64,000 nucleotides of DNA from Acinetobacter sp. XH1741 (lineage in GTDB: Bacteria; Pseudomonadota; Gammaproteobacteria; Pseudomonadales; Moraxellaceae). Below the pieces are notes generated by a model that was given only the letters and a program-made list of their open reading frames with translations, made no database searches and was not told the origin of the DNA. The position numbers were made by a program, and so were the translations under genes. The stretch is from contig NZ_CP157428.1 in the NCBI RefSeq assembly GCF_041021895.1, forward strand, positions 1 through 64,000. The letters are read 5' to 3'. Shown here in pieces: positions 18,610 to 27,641 of this stretch; position 1 is the first letter of the stretch; each line of letters starts with the position of its first letter.

Positions 18610-19021
18610 TATTCCAGTTCAAAAACGAACCGCACCAACACAACTCCTACAACTGGCAAAAAGTGAAGCTCATAATATTCTAATGAATACACGTGGTGTA
18701 GATTTTGTGATGATCTGTTCTTCAGACGGTTTCGAATTGGCAACTGTAAGTCATAAGAACTACCACAACACGACAAAGTTAGCGGCCGTGAGTAGTTCAA
18801 TTTTGGCCATGGTGACTGCATTTTTAAAAGAGATTCAACTCACTGGCTGTAATAACATCACATTAGATGCAGATAATGGTAAAGCCATTTTGACGGCTAT
18901 TCCGGCTATGCATCATCCCATGGTGATGGTCACATTAAGTAATAAAGAGGTGCTTTTAGGGCAACTACTTTATAGCTTGAAAAAAGCAAGTCAGGTCATT
19001 GCTGAAGCAGATGGAGAATAA
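18602..19021 (+). CDS. Roadblock/LC7 domain protein 2
   Basis: About 139 residues with a Roadblock/LC7 fold (GVDFVMICSSDGFELATVS, then helix and the MVMVTLSNKEVLLGQL strands). ATG at 18602 is preferred because the Shine-Dalgarno agggga (18590-18595) lies 6 nt upstream; the earlier in-frame ATG at 18596 abuts it. It overlaps the GTPase gene by 8 nt. Two different Roadblock proteins with one GTPase suggest a heteromeric regulator, or one activator and one scaffold. Confidence 0.82.
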   Translation: MLSIPVQKRTAPTQLLQLAKSEAHNILMNTRGVDFVMICSSDGFELATVSHKNYHNTTKLAAVSSSILAMVTAFLKEIQLTGCNNITLDADNGKAILTAIPAMHHPMVMVTLSNKEVLLGQLLYSLKKASQVIAEADGE

Positions 19022-19037
19022 CCCATCTCTTCTAGCC

Positions 19038-19069
19038 AAAAAATACCGCGATCTATCGCGGTATTTTTT
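19038..19069. terminator. Bidirectional terminator
   Basis: Stem aataccgcga / tcgcggtatt with a 4-nt loop, A-run before and T-run after, between the convergent Roadblock and atuF genes. Confidence 0.92.
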
Positions 19070-19070
19070 A

Positions 19071-21011
19071 TTAAATCTGGATGGTAAATAACATTTGTCG
19101 CTTTTTTACCTGTTGGCCTTGCTGTCCTAAAACATCATCGACCACCCCATCGACATCAGATTTAATCTGTTGCTGAATTTTCATGGCCTCCAGTACTAAT
19201 AAGGTTTGCCCCTTGACCACCTGATCACCTTTATTAACCAAGATATTCACTACAGCGCCATCCATCGGAGCACGAATTTTGCCATCACCCGCCACATCAG
19301 CTATTTCTGGGGCAGCATAAGTTACGTTGCGAATTGCAACATTGCCATTATCTCGGTCTAAATAAAGCTGATCACCATTTAATACATATTGAACACGGCG
19401 CCGCACACCATCAACTAAATAAATCAATTGCTCTGCTGTTTTATCAAGAACTTTAATACAAATAGTTTGATCGCAGAGTTGCACCGTATACTTGTTATTT
19501 ACAGATGAAAGCTGTACTTGGATGTATTGATCATCATATTTAAGCTTTAATGGTAAAGGTACACCAAGCCCTGTTTGCCATGGCACAGCAGCATGAGTTT
19601 GACTAAATAATGCCGCAGCAATCGCTAAGGTTTCTAAAGATAGAGCTTGCTTATGCAGACTGCTATCGTTTTGGAAATGCTGCTGAATAAATGCTGTATT
19701 GGTATCTCCTGCTACAACAATGGGATGACGCAGTAAATTCACTAAAAACTGTTTATTGCTGTTTACACCTAGTAGAACACAATCATCCACTGCACGAGCA
19801 AGTAAGCGAATCGCATCTTCACGGGTTTTACCGTACGCAATAACTTTCGCAACCATGGGATCATAAAAAGGGCTAACTTGATCAGTTGCTAACATACCGT
19901 GGTCTATACGCACATTTGGTAAAGTTGAAGGCTGCCAACAAAGAACTTGACCTGTTTGTGGTAAGAAATTCTGACGTGGATCTTCTGCATACAAACGCAC
20001 TTCAATTGCATGCCCACTTAAGCTCAACTCATGTTGCAGCAAAGGCAATTGCTCACCATTAGCCACACGTAACTGCCATTCAACCAAATCTAACCCTGTA
20101 ATTAACTCAGTGACAGGATGCTCAACCTGCAAACGGGTATTCATTTCTAAAAAATAAAATGCACCCGATGCATCAAGTAAAAACTCAACCGTACCTGCCC
20201 CCACATAAGCACATGCTTTCGCTGCAGCTACAGCCGCCTCTCCCATTTGCTGACGCAATTCAGGCGTCATAACTGGACACGGTGCCTCTTCAACAACCTT
20301 TTGGTGACGGCGCTGGATCGAACAATCACGCTCAAATAAATAGACATAATTGCCATGAGTATCACCAAAAATCTGAATTTCGACATGACGCGGAGCGATA
20401 ACTGCTTTTTCTAAAATGAGCTCGCCAGAACCAAAAGCATTTTCAGCTTCCGAACGTGCAGTTTGTAAAGCTTCAATTAACTCAGGGGAGTGCTCCACTA
20501 AACGCATGCCACGGCCACCACCACCCGCAGAAGCTTTTACCATAATGGGCAAACCAATTTGCTCGGCTTGTGTTGCTAAATATTCAAGGTCTTGACGATC
20601 ACCTTCATAGCCTGGCACACAAGGCACATCTGCTTCAATCATGGCAATTTTTGAAAGCCGTTTACTTCCCATAAGTTCAATTGCTGAGGCTGTGGGACCA
20701 ATAAATGTAATCTGGTTGTCGATACAGGCCTGAGCAAAATCGGTATTTTCGGATAAAAAACCATAACCAGGATGAATGGCATCTGCACCTGTTTTTTTAC
20801 AGGCCTCTATTATTTTAGTAATAGAAAGATAAGACTCAGATACCTTAGATGCTCCAATATAAACAGCTTCATCTGCCTCTTGCACATGGCCTGCATTACG
20901 GTCAGCATCGGAATAAACTGCGACAGTTTGATAACCCATTGCTTTAGCTGTTTGTATGACTCGAACTGCAATTTCACCACGATTGGCAATCAATACTTTT
21001 GAAAATTTCAT
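19071..21011 (-). CDS. atuF: Geranyl-CoA carboxylase, biotin-containing alpha subunit
   Basis: 646 residues. The N-terminal biotin carboxylase domain (about 1-450; glycine-rich KASAGGGGRGMR ATP loop, then EMNTRLQVEHPVTE) is followed by a linker and a C-terminal biotinyl domain with EAMK, biotinylated lysine at about 611. The alpha subunits of geranyl-CoA and 3-methylcrotonyl-CoA carboxylases are alike. The atuABCDE genes upstream, rather than a liu cluster, argue for geranyl-CoA. Last gene of the operon. Confidence 0.88.
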   Translation of the reverse strand: MKFSKVLIANRGEIAVRVIQTAKAMGYQTVAVYSDADRNAGHVQEADEAVYIGASKVSESYLSITKIIEACKKTGADAIHPGYGFLSENTDFAQACIDNQITFIGPTASAIELMGSKRLSKIAMIEADVPCVPGYEGDRQDLEYLATQAEQIGLPIMVKASAGGGGRGMRLVEHSPELIEALQTARSEAENAFGSGELILEKAVIAPRHVEIQIFGDTHGNYVYLFERDCSIQRRHQKVVEEAPCPVMTPELRQQMGEAAVAAAKACAYVGAGTVEFLLDASGAFYFLEMNTRLQVEHPVTELITGLDLVEWQLRVANGEQLPLLQHELSLSGHAIEVRLYAEDPRQNFLPQTGQVLCWQPSTLPNVRIDHGMLATDQVSPFYDPMVAKVIAYGKTREDAIRLLARAVDDCVLLGVNSNKQFLVNLLRHPIVVAGDTNTAFIQQHFQNDSSLHKQALSLETLAIAAALFSQTHAAVPWQTGLGVPLPLKLKYDDQYIQVQLSSVNNKYTVQLCDQTICIKVLDKTAEQLIYLVDGVRRRVQYVLNGDQLYLDRDNGNVAIRNVTYAAPEIADVAGDGKIRAPMDGAVVNILVNKGDQVVKGQTLLVLEAMKIQQQIKSDVDGVVDDVLGQQGQQVKKRQMLFTIQI

Positions 21012-21032
21012 TGTTTTTTATCCTTATTTTTA

Positions 21033-21866
21033 TTAATCAATAGCCCAATTCGGCAAACGTTTTTGGATAAAAGCTATCGTTCCTTCTTGTCCTTCGGCGC
21101 CGCCCACTGCTTGAGCAAACTGCTGTGCAGCATCATCTAGTAAACCACTCAAAGGCTCATTGAATGTTCGATGTAGTAGTGCTTTAGTCACACGTGAAGC
21201 TTCGGGCGCAGCACGTTTAATGTGTTGAATGGTTTCTTGTAAAGCTTGCTCAAGTTCCATTTCATTATATGCAATCTGATGTACAACACCGAGGCTAAGC
21301 GCCATCTGTCCATCAAAACGCATGCCGAGTAAAGCAAGTCGACGTGCCTGAGTCAGACCAATACGTTTCACCACAAAAGGAGCAATTTGCGCAGGAATCA
21401 CACCAAGTCCAGTTTCAGGTAAACCAAACTGAGTATTGTCACGGCTGATGGCAACATCGGAAACACATGCTAGACCAAAACCTCCACCTAACACCGCACC
21501 TTCCAAAATCACCACAACTGTCTGTGGGGCAATTTCAACTTGCTCAAGCATGGCACCAAAACGACGATTAAAATCAGCATAAGGTTGTAGACTACCGACA
21601 TGAGTTGCTTCAACACGTAAAGCAGCCATATCTTTAATGTCACCACCTGCACAAAAAGTCCCGCCTTCACCACGGATAATGACTGCACGAATTGAAAGAT
21701 CATCTCGAATGGCGGTAAAGACTTGTTGAATCGCCTTAACCATATTCAAGTTCATGGCATTACGGCTCTCTGGCCGATTTAACCAAAGGTATAAAATATA
21801 GCCGTCTTGTTCTAATTGAATGCTGTCATCAAGATCTAAAGCTTGTAGAGATGCTAAAAGTGTCAT
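21033..21866 (-). CDS. atuE: Isohexenylglutaconyl-CoA hydratase (enoyl-CoA hydratase family)
   Basis: 277 residues of the crotonase fold: oxyanion-hole motifs FCAGGDIKDM and LEGAVLGGGFGLA. In the Atu pathway this enzyme hydrates the product of geranyl-CoA carboxylase. The assignment depends on its place between atuD (10 nt) and atuF (21 nt); by sequence alone only the crotonase family is certain. Confidence 0.85.
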   Translation of the reverse strand: MTLLASLQALDLDDSIQLEQDGYILYLWLNRPESRNAMNLNMVKAIQQVFTAIRDDLSIRAVIIRGEGGTFCAGGDIKDMAALRVEATHVGSLQPYADFNRRFGAMLEQVEIAPQTVVVILEGAVLGGGFGLACVSDVAISRDNTQFGLPETGLGVIPAQIAPFVVKRIGLTQARRLALLGMRFDGQMALSLGVVHQIAYNEMELEQALQETIQHIKRAAPEASRVTKALLHRTFNEPLSGLLDDAAQQFAQAVGGAEGQEGTIAFIQKRLPNWAID

Positions 21867-21876
21867 GGCGTATTCC

Positions 21877-23034
21877 TTATTTTTGCTTTTTTGGCAAGAT
21901 ATCCATCAACTTACATATAATCCCCAACATAATCTCATCTGCTCCTCCGCCAATAGAACCTAAACGACCATCACGATATAACTGTGATGCAGGGTTATCC
22001 CACATAAAGCCGTTACCACCCCAGTATTGCAGACAACTATCGGCAACTTCACGAGTTAAGCGTCCAGCTTTAAGTTTTGCCATAGATGCCAGCTTGGTCA
22101 CATCTTCACCAGCAATATGCTGTTCACACGCTTGATAAGTCAGCGCTTTAAGTGCTTCCACTTCGGTCATGAGTTCAGCAAAACGGAAATGAATATACTG
22201 ATTATTGATGAGCGGCTGACCAAAAGTGGTTCGTTCTTTGGTATAGGCAATCGTCTTCTGGATTAAATTTTCTAACCCACCAATTGCATTAGCACAAGCC
22301 CATAGGCGTTCTTCCTGAAATTGCATCATCTGCATCATAAAGCCCATGCCTTCAACACCCACCAAGTTACGCTGCGGTACACGTACATCATCGAAATAAA
22401 CTTGTGCAGTAGTGGTTGAACGCATCCCTAATTTATTAAGTGGCTCTGAAAAACTAATCCCTTTAGTTTTTGCGGGCACAATAATCATCGACTTATTAAC
22501 GTGTGGTTTATCATCAGACGTATTGGCTAAAAGACAAAAGAAGTCGGCCTGCAATGAGTTAGTAATCCACATTTTGCTGCCATTAATAACGTAGTCATCA
22601 CCATCTTTTTTAGCAGTCGTTTTAATGGCTGCCACGTCTGAGCCAGCATGTACTTCAGATACCGCAATTGATGCTACATATTCACCAGCAATCGCGGGTG
22701 TTAAAAACTCATCACGTAACTCTTTACGACCAAAACGTGCCAAAGCGGGTGTAGCCATATCGGTTTGCACACCAATCGCCAAAGGCACCCCACCACAAGC
22801 CGCATATCCAATTTCTTCTGCAACCACAAGGTTATAAGAATAATCTAACGCTAAACCGCCATTTTCTTCTGGCTTACAAATTCCCAATAAACCAAGATCT
22901 CCCATTTTTTTAAATACATCGTGGATTGGAAAACGTCCCGCAGCTTCCCATTCTGGAATATGTGGATTCAGCTCATTTTCAACAAATTGACGAGCTGTAC
23001 GGCGCAGTGCTTCATGTTCGGCAGTAAATTTCAT
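21877..23034 (-). CDS. atuD: Citronellyl-CoA dehydrogenase (acyl-CoA dehydrogenase family)
   Basis: 385 residues of the acyl-CoA dehydrogenase family: AVSEVHAGSDVAAIKTTA flavin/substrate loop, KMWITNS, and the C-terminal YRDGRLGSIGGGADEIM region. In the pathway it oxidises citronellyl-CoA to geranyl-CoA using FAD. Fourth gene of the operon, in the order known from Pseudomonas atuABCDEF. Confidence 0.85.
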   Translation of the reverse strand: MKFTAEHEALRRTARQFVENELNPHIPEWEAAGRFPIHDVFKKMGDLGLLGICKPEENGGLALDYSYNLVVAEEIGYAACGGVPLAIGVQTDMATPALARFGRKELRDEFLTPAIAGEYVASIAVSEVHAGSDVAAIKTTAKKDGDDYVINGSKMWITNSLQADFFCLLANTSDDKPHVNKSMIIVPAKTKGISFSEPLNKLGMRSTTTAQVYFDDVRVPQRNLVGVEGMGFMMQMMQFQEERLWACANAIGGLENLIQKTIAYTKERTTFGQPLINNQYIHFRFAELMTEVEALKALTYQACEQHIAGEDVTKLASMAKLKAGRLTREVADSCLQYWGGNGFMWDNPASQLYRDGRLGSIGGGADEIMLGIICKLMDILPKKQK

Positions 23035-23076
23035 TGTGTTATTCCTATTAATTTTTTTAATTGCGGTGAATGTTGA

Positions 23077-24690
23077 TTAAAAACGAGATACACCAAAACG
23101 GGTCGAATTCAACTCTCTTTGCTGAGCTTCATAAATGGTTTGTAAAAGGAAAATTAATAATTTTCGGGTATCTCTCGGGTCAATAATACCGTCGTCATGT
23201 AACATGGCCGTATTAAAAAGCGCGGTAGACTGCTGCTCCAATTTCATAGCCGTACTTTGCTCAAGAAAATCGAGCATTTGCGGATTGGGCTCCTGACCTG
23301 AAGCTTTTTGCTTTCCTTCAGCCACAATGCGTAGTACCTTTCCAGCTTGCGCGGCTCCCATTACAGCAACGTGTGAATTTGGCCAAGCAAAAATAAAGTC
23401 TGGTGATAGACTTCGACCACACATAGCGTAGTTGCCAGCGCCATACGACCCTGCCACAACGATTGAAATTTTAGGTACAGAACAATTGGCAACCGCTTGA
23501 ATCAGTTTTGAGCCATGCTTAATAATGCCATTTTGCTCGGCATCGGTTCCCACCATAAAACCTGTGGTGTTATGCAAGAACAATAATGGACGTTTGGTCT
23601 GCTCACACAGATGTATAAACTGAGCTGCTTTCGCTGCCCCTTGAGGCGTAATCGGACCATTATTGGTAATAATGCCAATATGCAAACCACCAATTTTTGC
23701 CCAGCCACATACTGTTAAATCATCATATTCCTGTTTAAATTCTAGAAAATCTGAATCATCAATAATACGAGCAACCACCTCTTTCATATTGAATGGCTGT
23801 TTAGGATCACTTGGAATGACACCTAACAATTCCTCAGTATCATAACGAGGTTCTTTATAGGCGATATCAACTGATTTGACTTGCTCTTTCCAGTTCAGGT
23901 GTTCAAAAATTTCACGTGCAATTCGAATACCATCAGCATCATTTTCGGCTAAATACTCTGCGGTTCCTGCAATTTGCGTATGCATCTCTGCTCCGCCTAA
24001 TTCTTCAGCTGTTGCTACTTCGCCAGTAGCTGCCAAAAGTAAAGGTGGGCCTGCAAGCAACATCTCGGTTTGCTTACGCACAGCAATGACATAATCAGAA
24101 AGACCAGGTTGATAAGCACCACCCGCCGTTGCATTACCATGTACCACTGCAAGCTGCGGAATACCTGCTGCAGATAGACGAGCCTGATTGGCAAAGGTCA
24201 TGCCGCCATAAGTAAATACTTCAGCAGCATAATTTAAGTTGGCTCCGCCACTTTCGGTCAGCGTAATCAGCGGAAGCTTTTGTTCCAATGCAATTTTTTG
24301 TAGGCGTAAGGTTTTTTGTACTCCCATTGGTGACATGGTTCCACCTTTAATTGCGCTATTGCTTGCAGAGACTAGACAACGCACACCACTGACAAAACCA
24401 ATGCCAGCAATCACGCCGCCACCCGCTTCCGAGCCATCTTTATCATCATGCATGTTGTAGCCAACCAAGCCACATAGCTCAACAAAAGGAGAATCAGCAT
24501 CAAGTAACAACCGCACCCGCTCATGCGGCAAGATTTTGCCTTTTTTATCGAATTTTGGTTTAGCAGCATACGATTTATCAATGCTTTTTTGTTGTATGGC
24601 ACGAACCTCTTTTAGCTGAGTAAGGAGTGCCTCTTTATTTTTTTGATACTGCTCACTGCCTACTGCAATCTCTGATGGAAGAATTGTCAT
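23077..24690 (-). CDS. atuC: Geranyl-CoA carboxylase carboxyltransferase (beta) subunit
   Basis: 537 residues with two crotonase-like carboxyltransferase lobes: ESGGANL and GNATAGGAYQPGLSD in the first, GAGNYAMCGR in the second. It transfers CO2 from biotin-AtuF to geranyl-CoA. Separated from atuF by atuD and atuE, as in the Pseudomonas order. 3-methylcrotonyl-CoA carboxylase beta is the alternative. Confidence 0.88.
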   Translation of the reverse strand: MTILPSEIAVGSEQYQKNKEALLTQLKEVRAIQQKSIDKSYAAKPKFDKKGKILPHERVRLLLDADSPFVELCGLVGYNMHDDKDGSEAGGGVIAGIGFVSGVRCLVSASNSAIKGGTMSPMGVQKTLRLQKIALEQKLPLITLTESGGANLNYAAEVFTYGGMTFANQARLSAAGIPQLAVVHGNATAGGAYQPGLSDYVIAVRKQTEMLLAGPPLLLAATGEVATAEELGGAEMHTQIAGTAEYLAENDADGIRIAREIFEHLNWKEQVKSVDIAYKEPRYDTEELLGVIPSDPKQPFNMKEVVARIIDDSDFLEFKQEYDDLTVCGWAKIGGLHIGIITNNGPITPQGAAKAAQFIHLCEQTKRPLLFLHNTTGFMVGTDAEQNGIIKHGSKLIQAVANCSVPKISIVVAGSYGAGNYAMCGRSLSPDFIFAWPNSHVAVMGAAQAGKVLRIVAEGKQKASGQEPNPQMLDFLEQSTAMKLEQQSTALFNTAMLHDDGIIDPRDTRKLLIFLLQTIYEAQQRELNSTRFGVSRF

Positions 24691-24699
24691 CGTTATTCC

Positions 24700-25644
24700 T
24701 CACTCCAAGCCTAGCTTGTCGTCTTGCAGCTGGGCAGAGCATTGCTCTGCTTTTCCAGCTTCATCTTTTTTAAAAATTTCAGGGATAAAAGCACGATGGA
24801 AACCATTATAAGATTGACTATTTGTCGCCTCACTTAAAGGATACATACGCGTGCCTTGTGATGCAGCGCCATCAATACGTAACGTCACACCTGACACAAA
24901 AGCCGCTGCATCGGACAGTAAATAACAAATTGCCGATGAAACTTCTGACTCAGTTCCCATACGTTTTAAAGGTACATTGCCAGCAAGACTTGGAATAATC
25001 ACTTTAGCAAAATCACCGCTATAATTATCCATACCAGATGACACAATCCATCCTGGTGCTACCGCATTTACACGAACACCAGATTTGCCCCATTCAACCG
25101 ATGCTGTTTTAGTTAAGTTATCGACCCCTGAACGTGCCGCCCCTGAATGTCCCATTCCTGGCATGCCTCCCCATATATCGGCAGTCATATTGACAATACT
25201 ACCGCCGTGTTTTGCCATCCATTGGTTATAGGCTTCACGCATCAAGTAAAAAGTTGCATGCAAGTTATTACGTACGACCGCATCAAAACCATTCGCGGAG
25301 ATATTTTCTAAAGCTGACGGGAACTGGCCACCCGCATTATTTACCAGCCCATCTAGCCTGCCGAATTTTTCAATTACTTCGGCAATCATATTTTTCACTT
25401 GTTCTTCTTCACGGTTATCACACACAATGAAATGAACCAAACCACCATCTTCTATAATTTCATGGCTCACCTTTTCCAATTTTTCAATTTTGCGTCCCGT
25501 AATAACGACTTGAGCACCAAGGGCAGCAAGCTCATGTGCAGTACAACGACCAATTCCTGAGCCGCCACCCGTCACAATAATGACTTTATTAGCAAAAGCA
25601 TCTGGTCTAAAAATTGATTGATAACTCATCTTTGTTTCATCCAT
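24700..25644 (-). CDS. atuB: Short-chain dehydrogenase AtuB with atypical active site
   Basis: 314 residues of the SDR fold with the cofactor motif TGGGSGIG and the NNAGG motif. The usual catalytic YxxxK is missing. The aligned segment reads HSGAARSGVDNLTK, which resembles peroxisomal trans-2-enoyl-CoA reductases rather than alcohol dehydrogenases. It may therefore act on an enoyl-CoA. An in-frame ATG at 25629 is an alternative start. It lies 5 nt after atuA and 9 nt before atuC. Confidence 0.83.
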   Translation of the reverse strand: MDETKMSYQSIFRPDAFANKVIIVTGGGSGIGRCTAHELAALGAQVVITGRKIEKLEKVSHEIIEDGGLVHFIVCDNREEEQVKNMIAEVIEKFGRLDGLVNNAGGQFPSALENISANGFDAVVRNNLHATFYLMREAYNQWMAKHGGSIVNMTADIWGGMPGMGHSGAARSGVDNLTKTASVEWGKSGVRVNAVAPGWIVSSGMDNYSGDFAKVIIPSLAGNVPLKRMGTESEVSSAICYLLSDAAAFVSGVTLRIDGAASQGTRMYPLSEATNSQSYNGFHRAFIPEIFKKDEAGKAEQCSAQLQDDKLGLE

Positions 25645-25649
25645 TCATT

Positions 25650-27467
25650 TTATTTTTCTAAAAAGTGTGCCGGAACTTTGACAGGCATATCCAATAGTTG
25701 CTGTGCAAAGGCTTTACCTTGTGGGTCAATACGTAAACTTGCAACACCACCACCGCCCAAAGCATTTTCCAACATAAAATTCAGTGCATTTAAACCCGGT
25801 AACTCATAACGAATTACACGTCCTTTCTCAACATCCAAAACATGTTGCATATAGCTTGCAATAGCCTGTTCAGTCAGTGCTGCACGAATCCAAGGTAAAT
25901 ATTCTGCTTTACGCGCAATAACCCCAATATTGCTATGATTGCCTTTATCACCACTGCGGGCATGCGCAATTTCAATCAGAGGAACCTCTATTTCATTCCC
26001 TTGATAAACCGCACTTTCACCCGCTGCTACAGTATTAAATTGCTCTGTAGAAGTGTTCCGAGGAATCTCAACCGGATAGCGACGCCCTTCAAAATCGATT
26101 TCGACATTAACCTGATCTTTATCAATTAAAAATGAAAATAACTTAATGACTGGCGATGCTTTTGGTCGACCTCCAACAATTCCTGCTAGGGCTGGAGCCA
26201 TGCCTGTTGAAGCCTGTGCAATTTCAGATGCAAAGAACATACATGCTTCTTTAAACATGTGTTTTACAGCGATTTTGACCACAACTTCACGACTATTTAA
26301 TGTTTGGGCATGTGCTCCATAGGTACTTTCGAGACCTAAGATTTCAACCGACTTTTCACTAAATGGCGGCACCGAACGCATTGCTAAAACACGTTCGCAT
26401 TTCGTCAAAATCGCATCAGCAATCACTTGTGCTTTTTGTGGTGCCTCACGTCCTGCTATAAGAAAACTGACTAAAACGCGATAGCCATCTGGATAAGTCG
26501 CACTAACTTTATATTGAGTTGTCGGTGCTTGTCCTTTGGCACCCGTCACACGAACTCGATGTTTTCCGACTTGCTCCAAATGTACCTGACTAAAATCCGC
26601 AATCACATCGGGTAATAAATATGCTTGAGGATTACCAATTTCATAAACGATTTGTTCAGCAACCGTGGCGGTAGAAACCAGACCACCTGTTCCCTGTGGT
26701 TTGGTCACAACGAATGAACTATCTTCACTCACTTCAACCACGGGGAAGCCCATATTGTCGAAACCCTGAACCAAGCGCCAATCAGTAAAATTACCACCCG
26801 TACATTGAGCTCCACATTCAATCACATGCCCAGCCAAGGAACCTTGTGCCAATTTGTCATAGTCATCTAAAGACCATTGATATTCATGAAGTAAAGGGGC
26901 AAGCACTACTGCCGAATCTACGACTCGACCCGTAATCACAATATCTGCACCTAAGTCTAAAGCGTCACGAATTGCGACAGCTCCTAAATAAGCATTACTA
27001 CTCGCCACCTGTTCTGGCAAAGCTTCCCCGCTAAACATTTCTTGAATATTTTGCTGCTTGAGTTGCTCATGTTGCGCTAAAAGATCATCACCTAAAACCA
27101 CCGCAACTTTCAGATCTAGACCATATTCTTTAATTATCTTTTGCAAGGCATCCCGACAAGCCAATGGATTAACTCCACCCGCATTACTAATTACCTTAAT
27201 CTTTTTTTCTGCAATTTTTTTAAGTAGAGGCGCCATCACCCGACTGACAAAATCCAAAGCATAGCCATGCTTTGGTTCCATCATCTTCGCTTTTGCCATA
27301 ATCGACATAGTGATTTCTGACAAATAATCAAAAACCAAATAATTAATATCAGCTAAATGTACTAATTGGAAAGCAGCAGTATTAGTATCTCCCCAAAAAC
27401 CTGAGGCACAACCTATTTTTACGACACGCTTATCATCCTGCTGATCACTTGCCATTTTATTTCTCAT
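25650..27467 (-). CDS. atuA: Acyclic terpene utilisation protein AtuA (DUF1446 family)
   Basis: 605 residues, matching AtuA/DUF1446 proteins: KIGCASGFWGD at the N-terminus, NAGGVNPLACR, TGRVVDSAVV, and HARSGDKGNHSNIGV near the C-terminus. It is required for citronellol growth in Pseudomonas, but its reaction is not established. First gene of atuABCDEF, divergent from atuR. ATG at 27455 (gaga upstream) is an alternative start four codons in. Confidence 0.92.
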   Translation of the reverse strand: MRNKMASDQQDDKRVVKIGCASGFWGDTNTAAFQLVHLADINYLVFDYLSEITMSIMAKAKMMEPKHGYALDFVSRVMAPLLKKIAEKKIKVISNAGGVNPLACRDALQKIIKEYGLDLKVAVVLGDDLLAQHEQLKQQNIQEMFSGEALPEQVASSNAYLGAVAIRDALDLGADIVITGRVVDSAVVLAPLLHEYQWSLDDYDKLAQGSLAGHVIECGAQCTGGNFTDWRLVQGFDNMGFPVVEVSEDSSFVVTKPQGTGGLVSTATVAEQIVYEIGNPQAYLLPDVIADFSQVHLEQVGKHRVRVTGAKGQAPTTQYKVSATYPDGYRVLVSFLIAGREAPQKAQVIADAILTKCERVLAMRSVPPFSEKSVEILGLESTYGAHAQTLNSREVVVKIAVKHMFKEACMFFASEIAQASTGMAPALAGIVGGRPKASPVIKLFSFLIDKDQVNVEIDFEGRRYPVEIPRNTSTEQFNTVAAGESAVYQGNEIEVPLIEIAHARSGDKGNHSNIGVIARKAEYLPWIRAALTEQAIASYMQHVLDVEKGRVIRYELPGLNALNFMLENALGGGGVASLRIDPQGKAFAQQLLDMPVKVPAHFLEK

Positions 27468-27496
27468 TATTTTGTTTAAAAATTACACTCAACATT

Positions 27497-27514
27497 ACCA
27501 AGCAAGCGCTTGGT
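27497..27514. promoter_or_regulatory. Candidate AtuR operator
   Basis: An inverted repeat ACCAAGC-4 nt-GCTTGGT in the 174-bp region between atuA and atuR, 30 bp before the atuA start. Its length and symmetry fit a TetR-family dimer site. Confidence 0.6.
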
Positions 27515-27553
27515 TTGTAAAGAGCAAAATGTTATTGTGAAATTGACTAAAAC

Positions 27554-27596
27554 TGCCAAATTTAACAACCTAGTGAAAACAGAATGAAATTTGGCA
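27554..27596. promoter_or_regulatory. Second inverted repeat in the atuA-atuR region
   Basis: TGCCAAATTT and AAATTTGGCA, perfect 10-bp arms 23 bp apart. It could be a looping or second regulator site, or a leader hairpin of the atuR mRNA. Function unknown. Confidence 0.45.
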
Positions 27597-27641
27597 ATTT
27601 TTTTCCGTTAAGTATTTTTATATAAAGGATTTAGCTTTCGT

